Below are positions 32,820 through 43,211 of a stretch of DNA of 64,000 nt, in pieces. The translations under genes and the position numbers were made by a program. Below the pieces are notes generated by a model. The model saw nothing but the letters and a program-made list of their open reading frames with translations. It searched no databases and was not told the DNA's origin. Positions within the stretch are counted from its first letter, which is position 1. Each line of letters begins with the position of its first letter. Source of the stretch: Blepharisma stoltei. Taxonomy: Eukaryota; Ciliophora; Heterotrichea; Heterotrichida; Blepharismidae. The DNA is taken from assembly GCA_914767885.1 (NCBI GenBank), contig CAJZBQ010000057.1, positions 62,001-126,000 on the forward strand. Reading direction: 5' to 3'.

Positions 32820-33185
32820 ATGCCACCTCGTGGTAAACCGCAAGAATTTCAAATAACAGTGAGAAATCAAGAGCACCTCTATGAACTTATATCAGGCAAA
32901 AAACTTTCAATTGTTGACCTTTATCTAGCGTGATGCGGCCCATGCGAGCTTCTTACTTCTTCTTTTAGATCAATAGCTATGAAAATAGATGAATGGGACT
33001 CTCGCATGCAGTTTCTCCTTGCAGACACAGAGAGGGTGCCAGATTTCGCAAATCACCAAGTTTCATGCAAGCCAAGATTTCTATTCTTTTTAGGTCCAAA
33101 ATTAATAGGTGAAGTAGATGGAGCTGACGTGCCAAAAATCTTGCAAATGATAAATAGATATCTTCCACCTTTGGAAGCTGATTAA
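32820..33185 (+). CDS. Thioredoxin-fold protein (WCGPC active site encoded with TGA)
   Basis: 121 aa from ATG 32820. IVDLYLAWCGPCELL carries the dithiol active site, and its Trp codon is TGA at 32931-32933. The fold continues with RVPDFANHQVSCKPRFLFF, including the cis-Pro region, then FLGPKLIGEVDGADVPKI. The short N-terminus resembles the thioredoxin module at the start of axonemal NME8/TXNDC3-type proteins, but no NDK domain follows. Likely a thiol oxidoreductase or axonemal thioredoxin. Confidence 0.85.
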
Positions 33186-33529
33186 GATGTTAGTTTAAAT
33201 AACTTTCATATTAATGATTAAAAGGATGAGTCCTAAGGTAGAAATGGCAAATATAATTATGACAGAATTCTAATTTATTTAGAATTTCTGCAAAGCTATA
33301 TAGATAAAAATATCTCAATTAGCTTAAAATCTTCTCCAAAATTCCAATTTAATAATTTCTAGATTTATTCTTTTTTATTAAAATTTCTATGCCTATCATT
33401 TTATTAATAATTTTCAAATAAATTCGTCTTAAACTCTATCCTAAGAACTGATAAACGTTCTATTTTTATAATATCAAATCCCTATATTTCCCTGATTTAA
33501 ATTTGATAGTTATTTTTAAGAAGTTATAA
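33186..33529. other. AT-rich intergenic stretch
   Basis: About 340 bp, nothing recognised. Confidence 0.4.
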
Positions 33530-36500
33530 ATGGGATCTCAGTGCTGTAGACTAGTTTGCCGTCCTTTTAAAAAGCAAATGACAATCCAAGACAAAGTCAA
33601 AAATCTCTATAATGTCGGCTCAGGAGATAAATCAGAGCACCAGGTAAAAATCCAGGTTTACAAACTTAATGCTTACCTGAAAGATCGTGCTGACAAAATT
33701 AAACCTTGCATAGAAGAAATCAAAAAGGTATGGGCTGCTGCTTTACATGAAGAAATGACTCAGGACGATTTAAAAATTATATACTGGCTTTTCTGAATCA
33801 AAAATTAATAAATATTATAAGCGAAAAATAGAAATTAATTAATAAGGCATAAATATCACTTTATTGGCTCTTCTCACACTAACACAGTACAGAAGGGAAT
33901 TCCTGCCTATGACTTATCAAATGGTTTATATGCTGATGATGCATCCACGATTTGGCGAGGTAAAAAAACTTGTGTATGAGATTCTCTTGCAATGTACAAC
34001 AACTTTTCCTGATGATAATCCTCCATATCTTGAAGATATTATGATAGAGCTTGTATCATATTGTTCGAACCCAAAAAATGTTTCAAAAAATGAAATTTTG
34101 GTCCTTTCTGCGATGGGTTTTAGCTTGAGGTCGAAGTTTTCTAAAGGGAGTTACCTAAAATGAGAAACTATACTTTTTTTTATAAATAATTTGACGATAA
34201 GCCATTTTAATACTATTTTTATATATTAATTATATAAGAAATTCATATATAAGGGTATGTGATTGATCTTGCACTTATAAGGATAATAAAAAATAAAGAC
34301 AACGATTTAGATGAAGAAATGGAACTTGTTAAAAATTTTGCAAGCTTTATGGTTGGGAATGCAGGGATGGTGCATTTATTTATTGGACACATTGTGGATT
34401 TCTTGCATAAAAATCAGGGCTGGAATGAAAATTCGCAGTTAATTTTCGACTCAATTCTATTATGCAAAGAGTATGGTCATCCAATTTTCTACTCGGAAAT
34501 ATTCAAAACAATAATATATTATATGCATAAAATTTTATCTGAAGATAAAAGTAATGTGAAAAATATTTTGAACTGCGCGTTCAGCATTCTTATCCTTTTT
34601 ATAGCAAATTTTTTATTTGAAAAAAATAAAAAAAATAATATTAATTTGTAAAAAAAATAAAAAATAAGAGTTAAAGAGCCAGATTCAAATGTTTCAACAA
34701 TGCTTTATAATGAAACGTTTAAAGATGTTATTTTGATGCTTTTAAATGAAGAAGTGGACCATATTAACGAATTTCTTCAAAAATGGTCACAAAAAGCAGA
34801 TAATCAGAGCTTTATTTCTTTTGTAAAATCAATTTTAACTGCAAAGCAGTATGATAGGCCTTATATTATGTGCATAAAGCAGCTCAAAGCTATATATGAA
34901 AAAGAGCTAAATAAGTCAAAGCCACCTCATTTATTTGTACAAGGGACATTACAGATTATTTTTGTAATTGTCTCTGATTTATATGAAGAGCCTTCAAAAT
35001 ATTTGTTAAAAGTCTTGAGTTTTCTGATTTTCAAGCTAAAAAGAAGATTTTCATTTAAACAAAACGAAATATATTCTCTAAATCTTTCGCTTTTAAAAAT
35101 GACAGATAATGCTATTTCAATGCCAATTGACGAAAGTATGAAAATATGCTGAAATTTTGTAAATAAGTAATAATATTAAAATAAATAATTTTATTAATCT
35201 TATAAGCCAAAATGGATATTTAAACACTGTTTAAAATCATGGCTTTCTTTACTCCCCCCTCGAAGTTCGACCAAGATTTTTTTGGTCGAACTTTTGAGGG
35301 GGGTTAAGAAAAATTTTTTTAAAAAAAAATTATATAGAATTTTTTTTTATATAATTTAGTAGTTAAAAAAAATAAATATTTATCATATTCTTCTGTATGG
35401 TTGAGAGGGTGTAAGGGTTAGAAAAAATAGTGCAAGATGGTTTTGTAACGCTTTTTTAGAACTTGAATACAAAAATCGCAAGCTCACCTCCACATAGTTT
35501 AAAATTTTTGAAAAATTGCTTATTTTACTAGTAAATTTATATAGGTCTTGGTCGAACTTTGAGGGGGGTTAATTTTCCAAAAAAATAGGAATTTTTCCCT
35601 ATATCTTGGTCGAACTTCGAGGGGGGGGGAGTTAGTCATCCAAGAAAGCTCTGAAAATCTATCTCTAATGCTAATGGCAGTTTTCAAGCTAAGAAGATCA
35701 TTAAACCAAGCCCAAAATATTCAAAATAATCTGTGTTTAGCCCTTTGCATTTATTCAATTTTAAAAGCTATCTCAATAACCTACAAGCTAGACAAGGTAA
35801 AAAGTTTCGTTGACAGATCAGCTTCTCACTCCCCCCCCCCCCTCCGTGAGCGAACAAAACCATTAGAAAAATCGCCATTTTTTGACCAAAAACCCACCCT
35901 CCGTGAGTGAACAAAAATTTTTTTAATAGAAAAAATTTTAATGGAAAAAAATTTTGATATATAAGTGATAATTAGTATAATGAAATCTAGAGCTAATTCT
36001 GTTTAATTTTAAACAAATTGCGTTTTAAAACATAAATTTTGCAAATTAAATTAATATTTGCTTCCCAATTTTTGCAAATTAGGATTTTTTTAAATTTCGA
36101 AAAAAATATTTTTTATAAAATTTATATATAAATTTTTTTTTAAAAAAAAAATTAACCCCCCTCCGTGAGCGAACAAAATTTTTTTGTTCGCTCACGGAGA
36201 GGGGGGGGGGAGTCAGTGTATTTACAAAAAGAGAGTTTTCGACCATTTATCACTGAAGACGGCAAATTTATGAAAATTATGGACGCTACTTACTCATTAT
36301 TTGATAAAGAAAATATAAATTCTATTAACTCGCCCTCCACGAGGAAACAAAAAAATCTTGTTCGCTCATGGAGGGGGATTAATTTTTTTTTTGAAATTAA
36401 AATTGGAAAGCAAATATTTATTTATTTGTAAAATTTACGTTTAAAATGCAAGCTAAAATTAAACAAAATTAGCAAGAAATATCATTGTAATAATTATTAC

Positions 36501-36681
36501 TTATACATCAAAATTTTTTGCTCACTCACGGAGATAGGCTTTTTGGCATGAAAATAGGGATTTTTCCAATGGTTTTGCTCTCTCACAGAGGGGGAATAAG
36601 AAAAATACCGTCAAATTTACGAGCAATATGCTTAATATTGAAGAAAAATGCGATTTACCGAGAAAATGCTGATTAGATTAG
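33530..36681 (+). CDS. EFR3-like helical-repeat membrane-scaffold protein
   Basis: 600 aa after removing IESs at 33782-33851, 34154-34257, 34604-34666, 35170-35202 and 35800-36224, a family A MITE and a family B MITE; the total divides by three. The N-terminus MGSQCCRLVCRPFKKQ is Cys- and basic-rich, like the palmitoylated start of EFR3, then KLNAYLKDRADKIKPCIEEI. Alpha-helical repeats fill the rest (LALLTLTQYRREF, EVKKLVYEILLQC, FASFMVGNAG). EFR3 anchors PI4-kinase IIIalpha at the plasma membrane. The identity rests on the N-terminus and repeat style, so it is tentative. The stop TAG (36679-36681) is followed at once, in the same frame, by ATG. Confidence 0.55.
33782..33851. other. TA-bounded IES, 70 bp
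   Basis: Joining TA 33780-33781 to TA 33850-33851 gives …DDLKIINITLLALLTLTQYRR…. The interior has stops. Confidence 0.55.
34154..34257. other. TA-bounded IES, 104 bp
   Basis: Joining TA 34152-34153 to TA 34256-34257 gives …SKGSYVIDLALIRII…. Confidence 0.55.
34604..34666. other. TA-bounded IES, 63 bp
   Basis: A-rich insert. Joining TA 34602-34603 to TA 34665-34666 gives …SILILFIRVKEPDSN…. Confidence 0.55.
35170..35202. other. TA-bounded IES, 33 bp
   Basis: Joining TA 35168-35169 to TA 35201-35202 gives …CWNFVNKYKPKWIFKH…. Confidence 0.5.
35252..35634. mobile_element. Family A MITE, 383 bp
   Basis: Left end is a hairpin of inverted modules (CTCGAAGTTCGACCAAGA / TTGGTCGAACTTTTGAG); right end has two modules TCTTGGTCGAACTT about 60 bp apart, then G-run and GAG|TTAG. 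Inverted relative to 1574-1957 and matching it along its length. TA flanks at 35250-35251 and 35633-35634; the TA join restores …WLSLVIQESSENL…. Confidence 0.9.
35800..36224. other. Probable IES (425 bp) containing a MITE
   Basis: Removing only the MITE inside it leaves the frame off by one. Joining TA 35798-35799 to TA 36223-36224 restores …YKLDKVQKESFRPFITEDG… and makes the gene length divide by three. Confidence 0.45.
35829..36213. mobile_element. Family B MITE, ~385 bp (reference-quality copy)
   Basis: CTCCC(C-run)CTCCGTGAGCGAACAAAA, second module about 58 bp in, core ATATATAAGTGATAATTAG, then the terminal hairpin CTCCGTGAGCGAACAAAA/TTGTTCGCTCACGGAG and a G-run. Flanks are TCA/TCA. Nearly identical to 38494-38883, so recently active. 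Confidence 0.9.
36328..36598. mobile_element. Family B MITE, 271 bp
   Basis: Decayed copy with ends CTCGCCCTCCACGAGGAAACA and CACAGAGGGGGAATAAG. TA flanks at 36326-36327 and 36597-36598; the TA join keeps the host frame (…ENINSIKKNTVKF…). Confidence 0.75.
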
Positions 36682-37368
36682 ATGCAATCACAGCGGTTCT
36701 TCAGAAATTATTTTAGCCCCTCACCATCCCGCAGATAGCTTCGCGTTGATGTTAATTTTTTATCCTCATACCTACTCTTTTGCTCCTGCATCACCAAAAA
36801 AAACGGTAACGTAGGCAGTCTCTTAGCAAGAAGGCCTTACCCGTATTACAGATCACACCAAACGGCAAGAATCCCTCACAGGGCTCTGAATATGGGTCAG
36901 CCACCTTTGCCTCTTCCATGGTCAGTCTAGCTGTATTACAGATTCTATAATGTTCCCAGCAGTGCTAAAGGACATTGCACTGATAGGCACATCTGCAAGC
37001 CAAGAAAAAAATCTCGAGGGTCAGTCCTGGTTAAAAAAAAAACACCGTAGAGAACTACCTCAATGTGGTTCTTCTCCTCTAGGTCCAGATCACCATTAGC
37101 CACGTCACACCATTTTAATAATTCTAGAAATGCTGAAGATGGAGAAATCAATATCGGAGACATAAAAGAATCCAGAGATTTTGATCCTTTAGGTTTTGTT
37201 CCTAGCGAGTCAGACGTATCTTCTATGAAATCCAGTGAAAATTTTGACCGTGGAATAGAGCTGGGAGATATAAAACCTGAATTAATAGAAACTGATTACG
37301 CCAAAGCATTGGGAGCAATAGAAGATGAAGACTCGAATTTTGTGAAAGGACTATTGGAAACATCATAA
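36682..37368 (+). CDS. Small acidic protein, or C-terminal tail of the EFR3-like gene
   Basis: Begins MQSQRFF at 36682, is split by a retroelement (about 36709-37119), and resumes RNAEDGEINIGDIKESRD to TAA at 37368; 87 aa after removal, length divisible by three. Acidic, with two IxLGDIK/INIGDIK-like turns (GEINIGDIKES, GIELGDIKPEL). It follows the upstream TAG with zero spacing and in the same frame, so it could be the end of the upstream protein if that TAG is not a stop in the mature gene. Confidence 0.45.
36709..37119 (-). mobile_element. GC-rich SINE-like retroelement, ~411 bp
   Basis: On the minus strand it starts near ATTAAAATGGTGTGACGTGG, the family head, and ends in an A/T tail at the left. 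The target duplication is imperfect (TTCTTCAGAAAT at 36697-36708, AATTCTAGAAAT at 37120-37131), but their spacing of 423 keeps the host frame. Confidence 0.6.
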
Positions 37369-37483
37369 TATATAGAAAAATAATAAAATTGGATTTTCTT
37401 AAAAAATAATTTTAAAAGCACTTTTTATTGGAAAATTTTTAAATTGTGTAGATTTAATTTAGAAAATAAATCGTATTATTCAG

Positions 37484-38371
37484 CTACATAGATAAGAATA
37501 TAGAAGGAGAAGGAGTTCCGCTGATATTTTCTTGGTTGTTTTGGAAATAAATTTGGTTCCACATTTCAGCTCCTTCTCGATATCCCATAGGTAACTCCCT
37601 AATAAACACGTTTTTCATATTCGATCCTACAGGCGGACTAAAACCAGCTGGACTCCTAAAGTCGATTTGTGGGCTAAATCCCAGCTGTGGGCTGAACCCA
37701 ATTTGAGGGCTAAACTGCATCTGTGAAGCTATTGGCGTATCATTAAGATTCCTCCATCTTATCTGAGGTGACGCCATCGGCATCGTTTCTCCATCTGAGC
37801 TTTCCATTTCTTTTCCTTGTTTCTGAGCTATTAGTATATCAATGACATCTACCCCAGGCGGACAAATTTTTTCTGTTTTCTTTACCATACTTTTTCATCT
37901 ATTTTTTACACTATTTTCTGTTCTTCCCGTTAGCCCTCTCGCTATTTCGCTTCATTTATTTCCTATCAATTGCTGCTGTTCAAGGATGTACATGTCTTCT
38001 TCAGGAGTCCATTCTCCTTTTTTTAAGCTTGGATCAACATGATTGTACCATCTTTCTCTGCATTGTCTTCCATTGCGGACCTCGTTTTTTTGATGCATTA
38101 CAGCGTTTAATTCTTTGGCAATTGCACTTCAGGCTTTGAGTCCACGTGCTTCTACAATACGATAGAGGACAATATCTTCATTGGAAGTTCAGCCATTTGA
38201 TTTTGATAGATCCGAAGAAGGTTCTGGTGGAGGGTTGATAGGCTGAAGCAACGGCTTGAATTCGCAGGAGTTTGCGCTCAAGATGCAAGGAACATAGAAA
38301 ATATCTCCTTCTACATGATACATTAATGGGGCTGATTGAGAAGTCGGATCAACTTGAGTGTCTGTGCTCAT
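37484..38371 (-). CDS. R2R3-type Myb DNA-binding protein
   Basis: 295 aa. Two Myb repeats at about residues 60-165: SNGWTSNEDIVLYRIVEARG…KAWSAIAKEL…NGRQCRERWYNHVDP (R2) and KKGEWTPEEDMYILEQQQ…NKWSEIARGLTGRTENSVKN followed by RW (R3). Four of the six core Trp are TGA codons, the other two TGG. The C-terminus has a Pro/Phe tandem (FSPQIGFSPQLGFSPQIDF), a likely activation or low-complexity segment. A nuclear transcription regulator by homology. No interruption. Confidence 0.9.
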
Positions 38372-38493
38372 TTATTATTATAAATACGTAAAATAATTCT
38401 GAGTTTGGTGCATTAAGCTTATCAGAAGAGTATGGTAAGTATAATGATCAAATCAGAAATATTTGACCACAAATTTAATAGGGAAGAAGCTTA

Positions 38494-38883
38494 ACTCCCC
38501 CCCCCCCCCCCTCCGTGAGCGAACAAAACCATTAGAAAAATCGCCATTTTTTGACCAAAAACCCACCCTCCGTGAGTGAACAAAAATTTTTTTAATAGAA
38601 AAAAATTTTAATGGAAAAAATTTTGATATATAAGTGATAATTAGTATAATGAAATCTAGAGCTAATTCTGTTTAATTTTAAACAAATTGCGTTTTAAAAC
38701 ATAAATTTTGCAAATTAAATTAATATTTGCTTCCCAATTTTTGCAAATTAGGATTTTTTTAAATTTCGAAAAAAAATATTTTTTATAAAATTTATATATA
38801 AATTTTTTTAAAAAAAAAAAATTAACCCCCCTCCGTGAGCGAACAAAATTTTTTTGTTCGCTCACGGAGGGGGGGGGGGAGTA
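38494..38883. mobile_element. Family B MITE, 390 bp, intergenic
   Basis: Almost identical to 35829-36213 apart from C/G-run lengths and single-base changes. TA flanks at 38492-38493 and 38882-38883. It lies 120 bp upstream of the Myb gene start. Confidence 0.9.
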
Positions 38884-39269
38884 AGAAAAGTTAAATTTTT
38901 GTGATGGCTTAAATAGTTAGATTTTGGGAATTTCCAGAAAATCAATATAGAACTTATTATAGTAGAAATGGAAATTGACTGAAATTCATTTCAGTAAATA
39001 GTAATTAAATTATCATAAAGATAAAATATTTGTCATTAAAATGGATCTATTTAAATGCAACATATTTAATGCAAATAAACAAAAAACTAATTTTAAGAGC
39101 TTCAATGCATTCAGGTGCTGAATAAAAAAATTGCTTATAAATTTTAGCCATTATGAGTCATTATTGTTCTTGCCAAACCATTTATTATAAATCATTTTTT
39201 TCTTGATCAATTATATAATGCAAATATACACCCTATAACATTTTGCTATTTAATTACTAGCAGAGAATA
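38884..39269. other. AT-rich intergenic stretch
   Basis: About 390 bp; nothing recognised. Confidence 0.4.
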
Positions 39270-40621
39270 ATGGAAATATCAAAAGGAGCAAATTCGAATC
39301 ATCTTACAGAAGATGACCTTAAAGCTCGGATAAAAAGGCTCAAAGAAATAGATGAAGCCCTTTCTTCTACCTTGCAAGTCCAAGGCCAAATTCAAAATAG
39401 ATTTGACAATATTGATGAATTTATTAATCATACAATAGAGAGATCTATTATCACTATGAAAGCCTGCGCAGATTGTATGATTTGTGAGATGCATAAAAAG
39501 AAGGAAAATATTTTGAAGCTTTTAAAGAGCATTGATGAAAGCATCGAAAATGATGAAAAAGTTGTAAAAATCAGAAATGAGCGAAATTGGTATATTAAAA
39601 GAGTAGATTAGATTAAATTTTTAAATGAGTCTTCAGGATCTATTCCACCTTCGCGGATTTCAGACTTTCTACCCTAAGTATTGGGTTGCACTTTAGCCTT
39701 TTCTGTCGACGTCACCAAAAAATGGTGACGCCATCATCTCTAGGGGAAATACACCCAGTTACTTCTTTGAACTAACTCCTAGCCATCAGCACCTTCTATC
39801 CGGTGATGGAAGGTAGGAGGCAACCCCGAATCCTCCTTCTGGTCTCCATTGCCCTTCATATCCAGAATTGTGAGTTGTCGTATGGACTCTGGTCTACTTT
39901 CTCTGTGTCGAGGCAAAAATTCCTATCTTGGTATCCCGACGAGGGATAAAAAACGTACCCTGGACACAATTTGCAGACCCCATCCCTCTTAAACCCCAAA
40001 AAACCCCTAGGGTTTCGGGAGAAGGGCAGGTCTTATAAGTCATCATTTTATGTGTTTAAAAGATTAGAAGATTTAGAAGGAAGACATAGGGATTATTCAC
40101 AAAAAATAAGCGAAAAAAAAGAAAGGATAAACGAGTTAGAAGAAAAAATAAGGGATATGAAATCAACGTTGAAAACTGTAAATGTACAGAATATGAAGCT
40201 GCAATTAAAAAAAGATAAAACTAAAAGAAGCTCGCTTCCTAATAGTATACAAAATTCACCAAAAAGGCGTAGACCAGAGGCAATTGGACATTCGAGTAGA
40301 GTGATTTCTGCGCTTGTTTCACCTAAAAATGCTATTCAGAATTCTAAAAAGAATTTTAAACCGGATTTAATAAAATCTATAAAGAAATCAATATTGGAAA
40401 CCAAAGCAGAAATTAAAAAAGTCCAAGAAGAAAATATTAAATCAAATGGTTATAACATGTCCAAATTTTTCAAAAGCTGCTATGATACTTTGCATGACGA
40501 TCTTATCAGAAAACTGCCAAATAAGCTTTCTTTTATATACAAAATGCTGACTGAAAATGATATTGAAACCCCAAAACATTTAAGATCTTTGAGTTATAAT
40601 GGAGATTATATTCTTTTTTAA
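39270..40621 (+). CDS. Coiled-coil protein interrupted by a retroelement
   Basis: 296 aa after removing 39608-40055 and one copy of its target duplication. The join reads …RNERNWYIKRLEDLEGRHRDY… in frame. N-terminal helical region with a CADCMICEMHKKKENI Cys cluster; central coiled coil (YSQKISEKKERINELEEKIR); basic region KKDKTKRSS; C-terminal helical part ending LSYNGDYILF. No family recognised. Confidence 0.65.
39608..40055 (-). mobile_element. GC-rich SINE-like retroelement, 448 bp, in coding sequence
   Basis: Minus orientation. Head ACACATAAAATGATGAC at the right; contains CTGTCGACGTCACCAAAAAA, shared with 7864-8324 and 14379-14890; A/T tail at the left. Target duplication TTAAAAGAGTAGA / TTAAAAGATTAGA (39595-39607, 40056-40068; one mismatch). 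Confidence 0.8.
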
Positions 40622-40717
40622 TTAAAAAATAATTTTTTAAAAAATAATCATTCAGCCTATAAATTCATTTTTTTATAATATATACCCAATATTAAGTCTG
40701 CAGGAAGAGTAAAACAA

Positions 40718-40996
40718 ATGGTATATTCTAATTAGAAAGAAGAGCAGCTTCTAAACCTAAAATTCACATGACCTGAATTCCAAAAAATCGACTCCCACAA
40801 AGTGTTTATTTTGCTTTCCGTTAAAGATAACGTTTTATCTGAGCTTATGAAAACAATTTCAGTCAATTTTCCAATCAAAAAGCACACTGAAAGACGAGAA
40901 AAATTAAACTCCATGTCTGAATATGAGCTATGTAACATCTATATAGGCAAACTTCGTGTCAGAAGAAATGAAAACGGTGGTATTTTGCCTTTATAA
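40718..40996 (+). CDS. Uncharacterised 87-aa protein with a 15-nt intron after the start codon
   Basis: ATG at 40718-40720 is followed at once by GTATATTCTAATTAG (40721-40735), then AAAGAAGAGCAG. Splicing gives MKEEQLLNLKFTWPEF…, with TGA as Trp, ending at TAA 40994-40996. Without splicing a TAG stops it after five codons. The mix of hydrophobic strands (HKVFILLSVKDNVLSEL) and a basic end (LRVRRNENGG) suggests a small folded domain. No family recognised. Confidence 0.7.
40721..40735 (+). other. 15-nt intron
   Basis: GTATATTCTAATTAG, directly after an ATG; removal avoids an in-frame TAG. Confidence 0.8.
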
Positions 40997-41031
40997 ATAA
41001 AATATTTATTTAAAACCTATTAATACTGATT

Positions 41032-42839
41032 TTACAAAAGTTTTCTAAATTTATGCCCTTTCTTGACAAATGAAGAATCAGGCGATTTCGTTGATTTTGC
41101 ACCCCACGGCCTAAGTGGAGCTTTTACCATATCAGCGTCAACTTCAAGTTTAGGAAGCTCAAAAGTTCCCAGGGCAAAAGAAGTTTGGACAGCTACACTT
41201 ATGGTTGGCTTATTTTTATTTATATTTGGAAGAGAATCATCTTGTTTTAGAGTGTCAGTGACAAGGTTAACGCTGGCAAAATTTGGAATATTTAGGTTTG
41301 AAGGGCTTAAGTAAGGCTGGATTTGTTTGAGTAAGATTGAGACTAAAGCAGCTTTGTCAGTGCTGGTGAGCTCTTCTATAGGAGATGAAGCTATTTTATT
41401 AATGTTTAAGGTAAGTTCTGCGTCACCTGGAAGCTCGTTTTGTAAGGTTTGCAAGTCTTTTAAGTAGTCTGCGAGGAGGCAGCCTAAGTTTCGGTATCGT
41501 TCTGATCTTTCTTTGAATTTTTGCTGCATGTCAGTATGCTCAGCTTTGAGGATGTTATAGTCCATTTGGACTTGGGCGAGTCTGTTCATGCTCTCTTCTA
41601 TATACTTTAAAATAAATTCGCGATAATTCCTAATAAATGCACTGCAATTTTATATGAAAATATTCATCAAATTTGGAATAATTTATTTTCCAAAAATCTT
41701 ACAAGCTCTTCATTCATCCTTGAGTCTTGTTTAGACTCATAATTCTCATTTTCCTGCTTGGGTTGCTTAGAATTCGACCCTAGCTCGTCTTCTAGATCCT
41801 TTATTTTTGTATTTAATTTTTTAATAATTTTCTGGCAATAATGCGATCTTTTTGCTAGCTCAGCTTCTACTTGCTTGTGAATCTCAATATCCCTTTTCAG
41901 CCCTGCCACTTGTTCTTCTAGCTGAGAATTCCTATTCATAAGCTTTTCTGTCTGTTTACTTTGGTATTCAAGCTCAGTAGTAAGCCGATGGTTTTCAAGA
42001 ACCGTGAATTTTGTGGTTATATGCAATTGTTCGTGGGTGCAGGCCAAATGACATGCCTTTTTGATAGTATCCATCTCACCGAAAAATTTTTGGACGAAAA
42101 TTAGTTGAAAATTTTTGATAGCGAGACATTTGACCGAAAAAAAATGTATTTCGATGAAATGTACACTGTCAAAACCCCACTGTCATTTGACATGGAGCCA
42201 TTGTTCGTCATTTAATGCAAGTACTTTGTCACGAGTTTCCTTTATCTTATAAAGCATGTCTTTTTTCAGTTTTTCCGTTTCCTTTATTTTTTCCCTTTCC
42301 AGATTCTGCTTGTCTTCCTGATGGGCTTTTTTTTCTTTTTCATAGTCTTCTTCTAATGTTTTCATTTTGAGTTCGAATTCTGCTTTATGTGCAGAAAATT
42401 CATTTAATTCAGAAAGTCTTCCTTTAAGGATTTGGATTTCGATTTGTTTTTTGTCCATGTCAGCTTGGTGGTCTTCTTGGCATTTTTGGAGATTTATGGC
42501 TGTTTAAAATTTACCATAAGCTTCATCTTTTTGGCTCATTTCAGATTCGAGTAGCCTGACTTGGGCTTCAGCTCGAACCTTCATCCCAGTCATTTCTCTT
42601 AAGTCATTTTGTAAAGATTTGACCATGCTGCTATGCAGCTCTGTTAGGTCTTCGAATTTTTTAGAAAGGTCAGATTTTTCTTTAAGCAAAAGCTTGTTTT
42701 CTTCAACACTAATTTAGGGTTACACTCTGTTTATACGCTCTTGGAGTTTGGTTTCTGTAATTTGGCTGTTTAGCATTTCTCGCATGTGAAGATTTGTGGC
42801 TTCTTTGTCTTCTTCTTCTCTGTGTAGAAATTACCCCAT
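41032..42839 (-). CDS. CFAP157-like basal-body/ciliary coiled-coil protein
   Basis: 502 aa after removing three 15-nt introns, an 80-bp IES (41601-41680) and family C element 42035-42199 with one 9-bp duplication; the length divides by three. Starts MGEEEDKEATNLHMREML. Almost entirely coiled coil through residue ~350. The segment ENHRLTTELEYQSKQTEKLM…LKRDIEIHKQVEAELAKRS…YCQKIIKKL resembles CFAP157 as I recall it. The C-terminus is Pro-containing with a helical block (ALVSILLKQIQPYL). CFAP157 is a ciliary protein required for sperm flagella; the role here is inferred. The introns cluster in the 5' half. Confidence 0.65.
41601..41680. other. TA-bounded IES, 80 bp
   Basis: Joining TA 41599-41600 to TA 41679-41680 gives …LENKLEESMNRLAQVQ… on the minus strand. 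Confidence 0.6.
42035..42199. mobile_element. Family C element, 165 bp, 9-bp target duplication without TA
   Basis: Minus strand: ACGAACAAT | GGCTCCATGTCAAATGACAG … GGCATGTCATTTGGCCTGCA… | ACGAACAAT; plus-strand duplications at 42026-42034 and 42200-42208. The ends match the second copy at 44302-44457. The host frame stays open through the entire element (58 added codons), with TGA as Trp. Confidence 0.8.
42500..42514 (-). other. 15-nt intron
   Basis: Minus strand GTAAATTTTAAACAG; splicing gives …DEAYAINLQKCQED…. Confidence 0.8.
42709..42723 (-). other. 15-nt intron
   Basis: Minus strand GTAACCCTAAATTAG; splicing gives …ERINRVVEENKLLL…. Confidence 0.8.
42820..42834 (-). other. 15-nt intron
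   Basis: Minus strand GTAATTTCTACACAG, five nucleotides into the coding sequence (ATGGG|…); splicing gives MGEEEDKEAT…. Confidence 0.8.
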
Positions 42840-43211
42840 TCTTGGCAGTTTAAATTATTTGATTTTGTGGAAAATAAAATAAATGCGATTTATAGAGAAA
42901 AAAGAAATTTGTAATATCAGGAATTTTACAGCGGAATATGATACACAGTAAATCTAATTAAAATAAATACTCTTTTTTATATATTGGGTAAATAGGCTTG
43001 ATATTTAATAGAAAAAGAAGTAATATTTTAAAGAAAAGTAATTAATTTTAGCAAAATATTTGTAAATAGAGTAAAATTTTGTAAGAAAAATGTGTGTATC
43101 CAGCGTATTATAAGCTGAAAATCATTAGAACTCAAACAAATCATACAACAAACTTTTGAAATTTTAATGGCTAATTAGTTGAATAAAATCAAACTCTATA
43201 GATTAAAAGTT
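42840..43211. other. AT-rich intergenic stretch between divergent genes
   Basis: About 370 bp, presumed promoter region of both neighbours; no motif recognised. Confidence 0.4.

Noticed and set aside
34700-35152. Separate small genes within 33.5-36.7 kb
   Set aside because: The open pieces join in one frame through IESs and MITEs with total length divisible by three, so they are one gene.
39971-40070. Alternative N-terminus (MQTPSLLNPKKPLG…) for the coiled-coil gene
   Set aside because: It is retroelement sequence fused to the downstream exon; the target duplication shows the true upstream exon ends at 39607.
42035-42199. The 58 codons of the family C element as an original part of the CFAP157-like protein
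   Set aside because: The perfect 9-bp duplication and the match to 44302-44457 show insertion; retention in the mature gene remains possible.
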